A stretch of 64,000 nt of DNA from contig CAWHKC010000004.1 in assembly GCA_963829835.1 (NCBI GenBank), positions 496,001 to 560,000 on the forward strand. The letters run 5' to 3'. This stretch comes from Berkiella sp963829835 (GTDB lineage: Bacteria > Pseudomonadota > Gammaproteobacteria > Berkiellales > Berkiellaceae). Below, one piece after another: positions 34,760 through 43,872 of this stretch; position 1 is the first letter of the stretch, and each line of letters opens with the position of its first letter. Under the pieces are notes generated by a model that worked only from the letters and a program-made list of their open reading frames with translations, was not told the origin of the DNA and ran no database searches. A program made the position numbers and the translations under genes.

Positions 34760-35377
34760 ATGAATTGTTATACAGTAGAACTTATCAAAAAAAAATCAAC
34801 CCTTTCTGGCTTTACGCTTTTAGAAGTCTTGGTGGCCTTGGTGATATTTTCTATTGGCTTACTGGGTTTGGCCGGCCTACAAATTTTAAGTCTTCGGTTA
34901 ACAAGTGATTCACTGCTTAGAACAATCGCCGCCGTTCAAGCAAATGATATGATAGATAGAATGCGCGCTAATGGACCTGCAACCATGTTAGGGGTGAACA
35001 GCCCCTATAATAATCCCGCAGGCACCTCTACCGCTAACCCAAATTGTCTTGGCATGGATTCATCGGGAAATCCAGCCAATGTTTCATGTACTGCCGCTCA
35101 AATGGCTGGAGAGGATTTTTATGAATGGTATGCCAATATTGCAGGCACTCCTGCAACCGGATGGCATCCCATTATCAATGCCTCTTTGCCTTCAGGGTCT
35201 GGTGTTGTATGCATAGACAGTACACCTAATGATGGAACACCTTCAGCACCTGGATGCGATAATGTCGTCACTGTTCCTAACCGACCTATCTTTGCTATTA
35301 AAATTTGGTGGTATGAAAGGAAAAATGCCAATAGTGCGGGTGTTCTTCATCAATATGTTACCAATTTTTCTTTTTGA
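34760..35377 (+). CDS. pilV: Type IV pilus minor pilin PilV
   Basis: 205 residues. Signal G|FTLLEVLVALVIFSIGLLG followed by ANDMIDRMRAN, the typical PilV start. The variable C-terminal domain has paired cysteines. Part of the tip complex that primes pilus assembly with PilW, PilX and PilY1. Confidence 0.92.
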   Translation: MNCYTVELIKKKSTLSGFTLLEVLVALVIFSIGLLGLAGLQILSLRLTSDSLLRTIAAVQANDMIDRMRANGPATMLGVNSPYNNPAGTSTANPNCLGMDSSGNPANVSCTAAQMAGEDFYEWYANIAGTPATGWHPIINASLPSGSGVVCIDSTPNDGTPSAPGCDNVVTVPNRPIFAIKIWWYERKNANSAGVLHQYVTNFSF

Positions 35378-35388
35378 GGGAGACCATA

Positions 35389-36207
35389 ATGAGAAATAAC
35401 ACCCTCTCCAATCATTTAAAATACAGAGAATCTGTTGGATTTTCGATTCTAGAAGTATTAATTGCTATTGTTATCAGCTTAATTTTGTTGGCTGGCGTCT
35501 TACAAATATTTCTAAATTCAAAAAATACATACAATTTAGACACCGGTTATGCTGAACTGCAAGAAAACGGACGTTTTATTGAAAATTATATTATTCATAC
35601 GATTCGACTAGCAGGTTATCGTTCTCCTCCTGTGCAATTAAATGAGTTCACTCCTGTTTCCAGTATTTTTACTACAGCTTTACCTTATGTCTCAGGTACT
35701 GATGGGACAGGACCCAATGGTAGCGATACGATAACCATTCGTTATCAAGGTAGCGGTAATGGGACAGGAACACCCGATGGTACAATTGTAGATTGTCTGA
35801 ATGTGCCAGTCGATGCGAATGTTATGGTCACCAATATTTTTTCACTCACTAATAACAATGAGCTGCAATGCCAAGCGCTTAATCCAAGTTCGCCAACTCC
35901 TAATAACACACAAATACTTATTTCTGGAGTTGAAAATATGCAAGTGCTCTATGGAGAAGATCTCACCGGCAATTACAGCGCCGATAGATATGTTCGAGCA
36001 AATTATAGTTTTTTAAATTGGGGGGATGTGGTGAGCACACGTTTGAGCTTACTATTGCGTTCAGATTTGCCGGTTAATCCATTTACTCAAAATCCTACTT
36101 TTTATATGTTAGGAACTACTTATACACCAGCTGCTCCAGACAATTATTTAAGATATCAAATCACGTTTACAATATTATTGCGTAATTTAATACAAATGCC
36201 GTATTAA
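35389..36207 (+). CDS. pilW: Type IV pilus minor pilin PilW
   Basis: 272 residues from the ATG at 35389, which has GAGGGAG seven bases upstream; the frame from a TTG at 35374 is less likely. Signal G|FSILEVLIAIVISLILLAGV, then YAELQENGRF, the PilW signature, and the VENMQVLYGED segment. Directly after pilV. Confidence 0.92.
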   Translation: MRNNTLSNHLKYRESVGFSILEVLIAIVISLILLAGVLQIFLNSKNTYNLDTGYAELQENGRFIENYIIHTIRLAGYRSPPVQLNEFTPVSSIFTTALPYVSGTDGTGPNGSDTITIRYQGSGNGTGTPDGTIVDCLNVPVDANVMVTNIFSLTNNNELQCQALNPSSPTPNNTQILISGVENMQVLYGEDLTGNYSADRYVRANYSFLNWGDVVSTRLSLLLRSDLPVNPFTQNPTFYMLGTTYTPAAPDNYLRYQITFTILLRNLIQMPY

Positions 36208-36217
36208 GGTGGATGTT

Positions 36218-36751
36218 ATGTTAAGGTTAAGAAAAGGACAAAATCGTCAAAAAGGAATGGTGCTGATCACCGGACTTATCTTTTTACTTGTCCTAACCAT
36301 TTTAGGTATATCAGCAATGAGCTCCACTTCTGTCGTTGAGAAAATGACTCAAAATTTTCGTGACGCTTCAACGGCCTTTGAAGCAGCTGAATCGGCACTT
36401 GGGGATGGTGAAAATTGGGTGCAAAATCAAGGTAGCCAACCTATTCCTGTCACATCGTGTTCTTCAAATCCTTGTCAAGTCTGGGCTTATAATAATTTCG
36501 GTTCATTTTGGACACAGCCAGATAGTTGGTGGACAACCAATGCTGTGCCCTACTCTAGCACTATATCTGGGGTGGCTCTTCAACCCACTTATGTCATTGA
36601 GCAATTTACTTTTGTCCCCTATCAACTTTCTCCTGATGCACAAAGTAAAGGCCAAGGATATTACTATTATCGCATCACTGCCCGCGGAACGGGCGCAACT
36701 GATTCAGCACATTCTATTGTGCAATCCATTTTTGCAACGCAGTACAATTAG
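36218..36751 (+). CDS. pilX: Type IV pilus assembly protein PilX
   Basis: 177 residues from the ATG at 36218, preceded by AAGGTGG; the frame also reads from a GTG at 36209. PilX N-terminus QKGMVLITGLIFLLVLTILG, lacking the glutamate of true pilins as usual, then EKMTQNFRDASTAFEAAESAL. Member of the minor pilin tip complex. Confidence 0.9.
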   Translation: MLRLRKGQNRQKGMVLITGLIFLLVLTILGISAMSSTSVVEKMTQNFRDASTAFEAAESALGDGENWVQNQGSQPIPVTSCSSNPCQVWAYNNFGSFWTQPDSWWTTNAVPYSSTISGVALQPTYVIEQFTFVPYQLSPDAQSKGQGYYYYRITARGTGATDSAHSIVQSIFATQYN

Positions 36752-36759
36752 GTGAATTT

Positions 36760-39700
36760 ATGAAGCGAATTACTCTTATTTTATTTACAAGCTTATTGGG
36801 TGTTTTTACACCACAAGGAGAGAGTGCCTTATTAAATTTACCTCAATCGCCCATCTCTTTAACAACACCTATACCACCCAATGTGATGATCTTGCTTGAT
36901 GATTCAGGCTCCATGGACTGGGAATATTTAGGTAAACTGGCCTGGGAAGGTTGTGCGTATGATCCTAATTTTACAGGCAGTTTTAATGCGACAACAGTAT
37001 GTGGATCCTCTTGGTCTGGCGATCCAGGTTTGCCAAGTTATGCGAATGGTATGTACTTATGGTTTAATTATATCTACGACACAGGGGATAACATCACTCT
37101 TGCTAACTGTACTAACCTTGAATCGACCACAGGTGGTAAAAATGCGATTCAAGACTGTCCTGCAGCAGGCGTGGATGACTGGCGATTTTTTTCCTCAGGC
37201 CAGAATCAAATGTATTATAATCCAGGCACAAGCTATCTCCCCTGGAATTATAATTGTACCTCTGGAACAGCCTGCGCAAATGCTAATTTTAGCGCAGCAT
37301 TGAGCTATCCTGTGTCTGGAAACCCAGGATTTTCTATGGTGCGCAATCTCAGTCCCTTCACCTATAACGTATGGATCGATGATAAAGGTTTCTCTGGCAC
37401 AAGACCTTTGCGCGGTTCGGCACTAAATGTGACAACAGGTGCTAATGGGATGGTCGATTTGTGGGATTCTCATGTCACGGTAACCATCAATGCTGCCAAT
37501 GCACAAGTTTATTACACTACCTATGCACCAACCGCGACTGGCTTACATCCAACAACAACCTTACAAGCAACCCTCACTGGCAGCGGGTGTTTTGATGTAC
37601 TTGGCACCAATTCACTTGTAACTAGTATCGTCAATGGAACCTTAGGCTGGACGGCGCAAGGGGATACAGGTTGTCAAACCCTAGCTCAAGCGCAGCAAAA
37701 TGTTGCCAACTGGTATCAATATGCACGCCGGCGTTCAATGGCAGCCAGAGGCACAATCGCCTACATCATGAATCAATATCCGAATTTTAATTATGGCATG
37801 ACAACCATCAATAATGCCTTTTTTAATGCCGTTCCACCAAGTGGCACCACTAATTTTACGCCCTATAATACGGCTATTCTAAATGCATTAATGAATCTGC
37901 AATGGCAAAATTTAGGAACACCCAGTCGCTCCGCATTGGATGAGGTAGGACAATATTATCAAAATAAACTTTCAGGACAACCCAATCCCATCACAGCTGC
38001 TTGTCAACAAAACTACACGCTCTTTTTAACTGATGGTTATTGGAAAACAGGTGATTCGCTCTCAAGTGGTATAGGTGATAACGATGGTGATGGTGTTAGT
38101 CAGACCTTAGCCGATGTCGCTTATTATTATTACATTAATAATTTACAACCCTCTTGGACAGCCAATCAGGTGATCCCAAATACCTGGGATCCAGCAACAT
38201 GGCTTCATATGGTGACTTTTACGGTTGGCTTTGGCGTCGTCGGAAACCTGGTTGCAGGCTCCAATGGTTGGCCCAATCCACCACTAGCCATCAATGGTAA
38301 TTGGGGTAATCCCATTACGACTGAAACAGCTAAAGCAGATGATTTATGGCATGCTGCTTTTAACAGTAAAGGTAACTATGTTGCCGCTCAAAGCCCAACC
38401 AGCGCTGCCAAATCTTTAAGTGCGATTTTAGGTAACATCGCTCTTCGAAATGCGTCTTATTCAAGCGTGGCGCAAAACTCAACGATTTTGAATTCCTCTT
38501 CAGCTGTTTATCAAGCTACCGTCAACGGCACCGTGGGTGATCTTGAAGCTTTTGCTTTGAGTACAACGGGCGTCCTGTCGACAACGCCAACCTGGAGTGC
38601 TAATTGTTTGCTCACAGGCGGTCCCTGCTTGAATCCTGTGGGTAGAAATACGGCACTCAGTCCAGCAAGCCGCGTCGTCATTACACGCAATTGGACAGGA
38701 GCCAATAATGGTATCGCTTTTGAGTGGCCTTCCAATTATACCACCTACAAAGTAAGTGGTGCTTTGCCCACCAATTTAGCCAATTTTCTTGCCAATGCGC
38801 CTTACACTGCTAATACCACCACCACTTCACAAATCACAGCTAATCAAGCTTATGGTCAAGCGCTATTAAATTATTTGCGGGGTAACCGTACCCAAGAAGC
38901 GCAAAATGGCGGCACCTATGCCTTTAGAAATCGAGCAGGTATACTTGGGGATATTGTAGATTCAAGCCCGGTGTATGTGCCACCACCTTATCGCAATTAT
39001 CCAGACTCACTTGAAGCAAGTCCTTATTCCACTTTTAAATCAGCTAATGCTACTCGCACGCCTGTAGTCTATGTGGGTGCGAATGATGGAATGCTGCATG
39101 GCTTTAACGCCAATACTGGCGCAGAAGTATTGGCTTATATTCCAGGGAACCAACAAATATATCAAAATTTACCTAATTTAAGTTTAACCAATTACACCCA
39201 TAATTTCTTTGTTGATGGCACGCCAACTGAAGCAGATGTATACACCAATAACGCTTGGCGTACTATTCTCGTTGGCGCTTTAAGAAACGGCGGCCAAGGA
39301 ATTTATGCTTTAGATATCACTAACTCAACCAATTTCACTGAAGCTAATGCAAATAATGTGTACTTATGGGAATTTAGCGATCAAGATGATCCTGACGTGG
39401 GTTATATTGAAGGAAATATATCGATTGCAAAAGTCCACACATCGAGCTCGACAAGTCAATGGGCCGTCATATTTGGCAATGGCTACAATAATTCTCAACC
39501 CGGCACTTATGCTAGCACAACCGGCAAAGCATCTTTGTTTATATTACTACCAGGACTATTCAATGGCACTTGGACATTGAATCAAAATTATTACAAAATT
39601 GTTGTTGGTACAGGCAGCACAACAACTCCCAACGGACTCAGTGCACCTTATCTTGTCAGCAACAATGGCGATTATATCGTCGATTATGCCTATGCTGGCG

Positions 39701-40545
39701 ATTTACAAGGTAATATGTGGAGATTTAATTTAACCAGCACTACTCCAAGTAATTGGTTAACTGCAGCCAATATTTTGTTTACCGCCTCCTATGCAACAGC
39801 AGGCGATCAACCTATCACTGCTCAGCCTGTGGTTGGCGCTCATCCCAATGGTATTCAATATGGTGTGATGGTTTATTTTGGTACCGGACGTTATTTGCAA
39901 CAAGCTGATAACAGTACTACCGGTCAAACTACGCAAAGTTTTTATGCTATTTGGGATCAACTGAGCAGCACAACCGCCGTCACCAAAAGCCAATTGCTGC
40001 AACAACAAATTTTGGGTGAAGCCACAGGTACCACTGGCAATTACAGACTAGTCACTACCAATGCTATTAATTGGACTGCCCCTGGTACGATAAATTTAGG
40101 GTGGTATATGAATTTAATTGAAAGTACCGCAAGTTCCAATATGGGCGAAAGAGTGATTTCGCAACCTATTTTAAGAAATAACAATGTGATCTTTAGTACG
40201 CTTATACCATCGACCAATATTTGTGTTCCCGGTGGCTCAAGTTGGCTAATGGAATTGAGTGCCGCCAATGGGGGTACACCAAACGCGGTGCCATTTGATG
40301 TCAATGGCGATGGATTATTCAGCAGTGCAGACTATCTGTCTCTAACAATATCAGGGCATAAATATACTCAATCACCTGCAGGGGTACAATCAAGTGTCGG
40401 AATGACCGGAACGCCTGCTGTCTTTGTTTCGCCAAACAAGACAACAGAAACGAAAGTGCTCAGCGGATCTCAAGGCTTAGGCACGGTTACAGAAAATCCA
40501 GCCTCCGGTCCTGCAGGACGGCAAAATTGGCGACAACTTTATTAA
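36760..40545 (+). CDS. pilY1: Pilus tip adhesin and assembly factor PilY1
   Basis: 1261 residues. Signal peptide (about 1-22), a von Willebrand A-like region starting NVMILLDDSGSMDW (metal-binding DxSGS), and the C-terminal PilY1 propeller (about 720-1220) with PVVYVGANDGMLHGFNANTG. Calcium-binding loop-like sequences DNDGDGVSQ and DVNGDGLFSSADY are present. PilY1 caps the pilus, mediates adhesion and controls retraction through calcium. Confidence 0.93.
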   Translation: MKRITLILFTSLLGVFTPQGESALLNLPQSPISLTTPIPPNVMILLDDSGSMDWEYLGKLAWEGCAYDPNFTGSFNATTVCGSSWSGDPGLPSYANGMYLWFNYIYDTGDNITLANCTNLESTTGGKNAIQDCPAAGVDDWRFFSSGQNQMYYNPGTSYLPWNYNCTSGTACANANFSAALSYPVSGNPGFSMVRNLSPFTYNVWIDDKGFSGTRPLRGSALNVTTGANGMVDLWDSHVTVTINAANAQVYYTTYAPTATGLHPTTTLQATLTGSGCFDVLGTNSLVTSIVNGTLGWTAQGDTGCQTLAQAQQNVANWYQYARRRSMAARGTIAYIMNQYPNFNYGMTTINNAFFNAVPPSGTTNFTPYNTAILNALMNLQWQNLGTPSRSALDEVGQYYQNKLSGQPNPITAACQQNYTLFLTDGYWKTGDSLSSGIGDNDGDGVSQTLADVAYYYYINNLQPSWTANQVIPNTWDPATWLHMVTFTVGFGVVGNLVAGSNGWPNPPLAINGNWGNPITTETAKADDLWHAAFNSKGNYVAAQSPTSAAKSLSAILGNIALRNASYSSVAQNSTILNSSSAVYQATVNGTVGDLEAFALSTTGVLSTTPTWSANCLLTGGPCLNPVGRNTALSPASRVVITRNWTGANNGIAFEWPSNYTTYKVSGALPTNLANFLANAPYTANTTTTSQITANQAYGQALLNYLRGNRTQEAQNGGTYAFRNRAGILGDIVDSSPVYVPPPYRNYPDSLEASPYSTFKSANATRTPVVYVGANDGMLHGFNANTGAEVLAYIPGNQQIYQNLPNLSLTNYTHNFFVDGTPTEADVYTNNAWRTILVGALRNGGQGIYALDITNSTNFTEANANNVYLWEFSDQDDPDVGYIEGNISIAKVHTSSSTSQWAVIFGNGYNNSQPGTYASTTGKASLFILLPGLFNGTWTLNQNYYKIVVGTGSTTTPNGLSAPYLVSNNGDYIVDYAYAGDLQGNMWRFNLTSTTPSNWLTAANILFTASYATAGDQPITAQPVVGAHPNGIQYGVMVYFGTGRYLQQADNSTTGQTTQSFYAIWDQLSSTTAVTKSQLLQQQILGEATGTTGNYRLVTTNAINWTAPGTINLGWYMNLIESTASSNMGERVISQPILRNNNVIFSTLIPSTNICVPGGSSWLMELSAANGGTPNAVPFDVNGDGLFSSADYLSLTISGHKYTQSPAGVQSSVGMTGTPAVFVSPNKTTETKVLSGSQGLGTVTENPASGPAGRQNWRQLY

Positions 40546-40557
40546 GAGGAGACAGAT

Positions 40558-40956
40558 ATGAAATATAAATTCTTTCTTCTTGTTGTTGTGACAAGCGCCT
40601 TGTTTGGGTTTATGACAACCCAAGCCAAAGATAGCCATACAGCATCATCAACCACATCGTCATCAATCACCTCAACTGTACCCTCTACTGCAGACGGCGG
40701 TACAATTTCGGCAGTTGATATTCAAGCCAAAACTATTCAAATTGGTCAACATGTCTATGGGCTAGTCGATGGTATTGTTGTGCAATCATTACATAATAAA
40801 TTTCTTGACCAACGTGCTCTCCAGGCTGGTCAACAAGTTCAATATACATTAGGGCCACAACCCTTAGACATGCAGAAGAATTCACCTTTACCATCTCAAG
40901 TTGTCACACATATTCGGATATTAAGTGGTATTAATGAAGATTCGAAAAAAGACTAA
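40558..40956 (+). CDS. Secreted protein in the PilY2 position
   Basis: 132 residues: signal peptide (about 1-23), a serine/threonine-rich linker, then a small beta-rich domain (ISAVDIQAKTIQIGQHVYGL). Position between pilY1 and pilE equals PilY2 of Pseudomonas, which is also short and poorly conserved. Sequence similarity cannot be judged here. The last 23 bases overlap the next gene. Confidence 0.65.
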   Translation: MKYKFFLLVVVTSALFGFMTTQAKDSHTASSTTSSSITSTVPSTADGGTISAVDIQAKTIQIGQHVYGLVDGIVVQSLHNKFLDQRALQAGQQVQYTLGPQPLDMQKNSPLPSQVVTHIRILSGINEDSKKD

Positions 40957-41719
40957 CATAAAAGGTTTTAGTTTAGTGGAAGGGATGATGGCCCTCATTA
41001 TTACTATTATTTTAGTCATAGGTTTTGCGAGTGTGATGATGAATAGATCTACAGGCTATCAAGTTGATTATAATCTGACACAATTACAGCGCAAAGGGAG
41101 TTTTGCGCAAATCTTCTTGAGTCGATCCTTGCGCCTGGCAGATCATCCTATAACCTCCAGCGCAACAAATGATGAAACTTATCAAAATTATCCAAATCTA
41201 TTTCCTAATAATGCTCAAGTGGTAAGCGGCGTCAGTAATGCAATCAATGGAAATGATGCCATTACTATCGCTTATCAAGCAAATAAAGTTAATTTACTTG
41301 ATTGCATGGCGGTGACTCCCTCCCCACATCACCCCATCACCAGCATGCTTTTCATTACTGAAAACTCTGAATTAGCTTGTTGTGCCGTTATTGATGGAAC
41401 ACCTAATTTTAATAATAGAGATGTGCTCATTGAAGGTGTAGAAGCCATGCGGATCCGATATGGCGAAGATACTAATCATAATGGGATAATCAATCGCTAT
41501 GTGGCCGCTGATAATCCTGATTTATCTTTTTCTCGCGTTCAGAATGTTAAAATGAGTCTTTTAATACGAACTCCTGAAAAAGCAAGTCTTGAATTAGACT
41601 CTAAATACTATACTCTTCAGGATGTTGAATTGGGTCCCTTCAACGATCATTACTTACGTAAAGTTTATACCACAACTATCCCTGTCAGAAGTTTACCAAT
41701 TGCGCAAAAAGAGTTATAA
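40934..41719 (+). CDS. Second PilW-like minor pilin
   Basis: 261 residues from the ATG at 40934 (AAGTGG upstream). Prepilin signal G|FSLVEGMMALIITIILVIGF, glutamate 5 present, then QLQRKGSFAQIFLSRSLRLA and VEAMRIRYGEDTNHNG, which match PilW (VENMQVLYGEDLTGN) at the same spacing. An extra gene with respect to the Pseudomonas operon. It may be a specialised tip subunit or a duplicate that is diverging. Confidence 0.8.
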   Translation: MKIRKKTNIKGFSLVEGMMALIITIILVIGFASVMMNRSTGYQVDYNLTQLQRKGSFAQIFLSRSLRLADHPITSSATNDETYQNYPNLFPNNAQVVSGVSNAINGNDAITIAYQANKVNLLDCMAVTPSPHHPITSMLFITENSELACCAVIDGTPNFNNRDVLIEGVEAMRIRYGEDTNHNGIINRYVAADNPDLSFSRVQNVKMSLLIRTPEKASLELDSKYYTLQDVELGPFNDHYLRKVYTTTIPVRSLPIAQKEL

Positions 41720-41727
41720 AGGAAAGC

Positions 41728-41741
41728 ACCTATATATAGGT
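41728..41741 (+). promoter_or_regulatory. Perfect 14-base palindrome before pilE
   Basis: ACCTATATATAGGT sits between the second pilW and the pilE ribosome binding site AAGAGG (41742-41747). It could be an operator or a small mRNA hairpin controlling translation of the pilin. Confidence 0.35.
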
Positions 41742-41751
41742 AAGAGGTTTT

Positions 41752-42159
41752 ATGAGTAAACTAAAAAAGATGCAAGGCTTTAATTTAATCGAATTAATGA
41801 TCGTGGTCACTATTGTTGGGATTTTAGCTGCCATTGCTTTTCCAGCCTATCAAAACCAAATGCTAGCTTCTAGACGTTCAGATGGGCAGGCTGCCATTAT
41901 GAATATGGCAGCGTTAATGGAAGCTTATTACACAGAAAACAACACTTATGTTGGTGCCAATACGACCACTTTGGGGATCACCAATGCTTCTCAACAAGGT
42001 TATTACACCGTCAGCGTCACCTCCGCCACTGCAACATCCTTTACACTTTCAGCAACCCCTGTGGCTGGTGGACCGCAAGCGTCAGATACGACTTGTAGTC
42101 CTTTGACTATTACTAATACAAACGTAAAAGGACCAACCCCCACGACATGTTGGGATTGA
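41752..42159 (+). CDS. pilE: Type IV pilin PilE-like
   Basis: 135 residues. Signal G|FNLIELMIVVTIVGILAAIA with the conserved glutamate, then the PilE segment YQNQMLASRRSDGQAAIMNM and a C-terminal disulfide loop between two cysteines (about residues 116 and 134). Shorter than main pilins of about 150 residues; in Pseudomonas PilE is a minor pilin and that role is likely here. Strong RBS AAGAGG. Confidence 0.88.
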   Translation: MSKLKKMQGFNLIELMIVVTIVGILAAIAFPAYQNQMLASRRSDGQAAIMNMAALMEAYYTENNTYVGANTTTLGITNASQQGYYTVSVTSATATSFTLSATPVAGGPQASDTTCSPLTITNTNVKGPTPTTCWD

Positions 42160-42167
42160 TACTCTTC

Positions 42168-42275
42168 CCATTTTACTTTTATACTTCGTTGGCTGCTCTC
42201 ATCACGCTTCAGTCATGTATTAAGCATACACTCCTTCAGCATGAGAGCTTGCCGCCTCGTCTAAAAGCAAAATGG
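42168..42275. repeat. Core-and-arm palindromic repeat, copy B
   Basis: Opposite orientation to copy A: CCCATTTTACTTTTATAC ... GTCTAAAAGCAAAATGG outer arms, inner arms GCTCTCAT/ATGAGAGC, core AGTCATGTATTAAGCATACA. It lies nine bases after pilE and may also terminate that transcript. Confidence 0.75.
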
Positions 42276-42297
42276 TTTGAGTATCCCGCTCATTTTT

Positions 42298-43290
42298 TTA
42301 TGCAGGATCTACTTCTTTAAAGTAATTAATGATTTTCACTTCCCGGAGCTCACGCGGCATGGAGAAGGACATATTTTCTTCAATCCCGGTCACTTCTTTA
42401 ATCGTCGTCACGCCAAAATGATCTTGGACGGCCTTAATGACTTGTTTGACAAGAATGTCAGGTGCTGAAGCGCCCGCGGTGATGCCAATAGCTTTTACGT
42501 CTTTAAACCAACTCCAATCAATTTGTTCTGGTTTATCTAGCAAGTAAGCCGGGGTGCCGAGATTTTCTGATAGTTCGCGAAGACGACTGGAATTGGAGCT
42601 GTTCACTGAACCAACCACTAAAACTACATCGCATTGCTGCGCTAATACTTTTACGGCATCTTGTCGATTTTGCGTTGCGTAACAAATATCGTCGCGACGG
42701 GGACCTTTGATGTGTTCAAATTTTTCTTTCAGTGCATTAATAATCCGGACGGTTTCATCAACAGAAAGAGTAGTTTGAGTAACGTAACAAAGATTCAGCG
42801 GATCTTTGACTTGTAATTTTTCTACATCATCTAAATCTTCCACTAAATAGATGCCACCTTCAGGATTTTTATATTGACCTAAAGTGCCTTCGACTTCAGC
42901 ATGTCCTGCATGCCCAATTAAAATACATTCATGGCCTTTTTTACTTTGACGCACCACTTCCATATGTACCTTAGTCACAAGTGGGCAAGTGGCATCCATC
43001 ACCAGATTAAAATCTCTGCTTGCGGCTTCTTCACGTACTTGTTGTGAAACCCCATGCGCACTAAAAATCACTGTGCTACCATCCGGGATAGCACTTAACT
43101 CATCCACAAAAACAGCGCCACGTGCTTTCAAACTATCAACCACAAAACGGTTATGTACCACTTCATGGCGAACATAAATGGGAGCCCCAAATTTTTCAAG
43201 CGCGGCTTCCACAATATCGATGGCTCTTTCAACACCCGCACAAAATCCCCGAGGATTAGCAAGAAAAATAGTAATAGGATCTGTTTGCAT
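42298..43290 (-). CDS. ispH: 4-hydroxy-3-methylbut-2-enyl diphosphate reductase
   Basis: 330 residues from the ATG at 43290 (GAAAGAG upstream; the ATG just before it or a TTG at 43305 are alternatives). Three iron-sulfur cysteines in FLANPRGFCAGVERAI, DATCPLV and the DDICYATQNRQDAV segment, with SVNSSNSSRL for substrate. Last step of the non-mevalonate isoprenoid pathway, feeding ispB. Confidence 0.96.
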   Translation of the reverse strand: MQTDPITIFLANPRGFCAGVERAIDIVEAALEKFGAPIYVRHEVVHNRFVVDSLKARGAVFVDELSAIPDGSTVIFSAHGVSQQVREEAASRDFNLVMDATCPLVTKVHMEVVRQSKKGHECILIGHAGHAEVEGTLGQYKNPEGGIYLVEDLDDVEKLQVKDPLNLCYVTQTTLSVDETVRIINALKEKFEHIKGPRRDDICYATQNRQDAVKVLAQQCDVVLVVGSVNSSNSSRLRELSENLGTPAYLLDKPEQIDWSWFKDVKAIGITAGASAPDILVKQVIKAVQDHFGVTTIKEVTGIEENMSFSMPRELREVKIINYFKEVDPA

Positions 43291-43301
43291 CATAATCTCT
43301 T

Positions 43302-43808
43302 TCAATTTTCAGCAGGTGTGGGGAATAATACAGTTTTGATACTCATAATAGCCCCAACGGTAATAAAACAATCGGCAAGATTAAAAGTATACCAATGCAA
43401 AGTGTTTATATAAAAGTCAATAAAATCGATGACATAGCCATGCCATAGACGATCACAAAGATTTCCTAAGGCACCCCCTAATATTAAGCTAAGGGAGATC
43501 CCAGACCATTTGTCTTTGAGAGGCGTTTTTGCTAACCATACCGCCACACAAGCACAAATGAGAATAATAAAAGAAATCAAGACAATTTGCCCAATCACTG
43601 CTCTTTGACTAAAGAGACTAAAGGCAATACCGCGATTATGTGCCATCGTGACATTTAAGCTGGGCATGATGGCTAGTTTTTCGCCAAAGGAAACATGTGT
43701 TAATACCCACCACTTACTCACCTGATCTAAAATAAACAAAATAGGCACACTCCAAAACCATTGGAGCCCTACTATCTTGGTTGTTTGTAACTTTGAGGTT
43801 TCTATCAT
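43302..43808 (-). CDS. lspA: Lipoprotein signal peptidase
   Basis: 168 residues with four membrane helices. Catalytic aspartates in GNLCDRLWHGYVIDFIDFYI; the NRGIAFSLF motif is present. Cleaves prolipoproteins such as Pal and BamC at the lipobox cysteine. E. coli has fkpB between lspA and ispH; here it is missing. Confidence 0.96.
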   Translation of the reverse strand: MIETSKLQTTKIVGLQWFWSVPILFILDQVSKWWVLTHVSFGEKLAIMPSLNVTMAHNRGIAFSLFSQRAVIGQIVLISFIILICACVAVWLAKTPLKDKWSGISLSLILGGALGNLCDRLWHGYVIDFIDFYINTLHWYTFNLADCFITVGAIMSIKTVLFPTPAEN

Positions 43809-43823
43809 ACTTTTTCCTTATTT

Positions 43824-43864
43824 CTTATCCCCTCTCCCTTTTGGGAGAGGGTTAGAGTGAGGGT
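43824..43864. repeat. Intergenic hairpin repeat, uninterrupted copy
   Basis: CCCTCTCCC TTTT GGGAGAGGG hairpin with flanking CTTATCC and TTAGAGTGAGGG. The same element, reversed and carrying an insert, is at 2469-2540. Lies between ileS and lspA. Confidence 0.7.
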
Positions 43865-43872
43865 CTGATATC

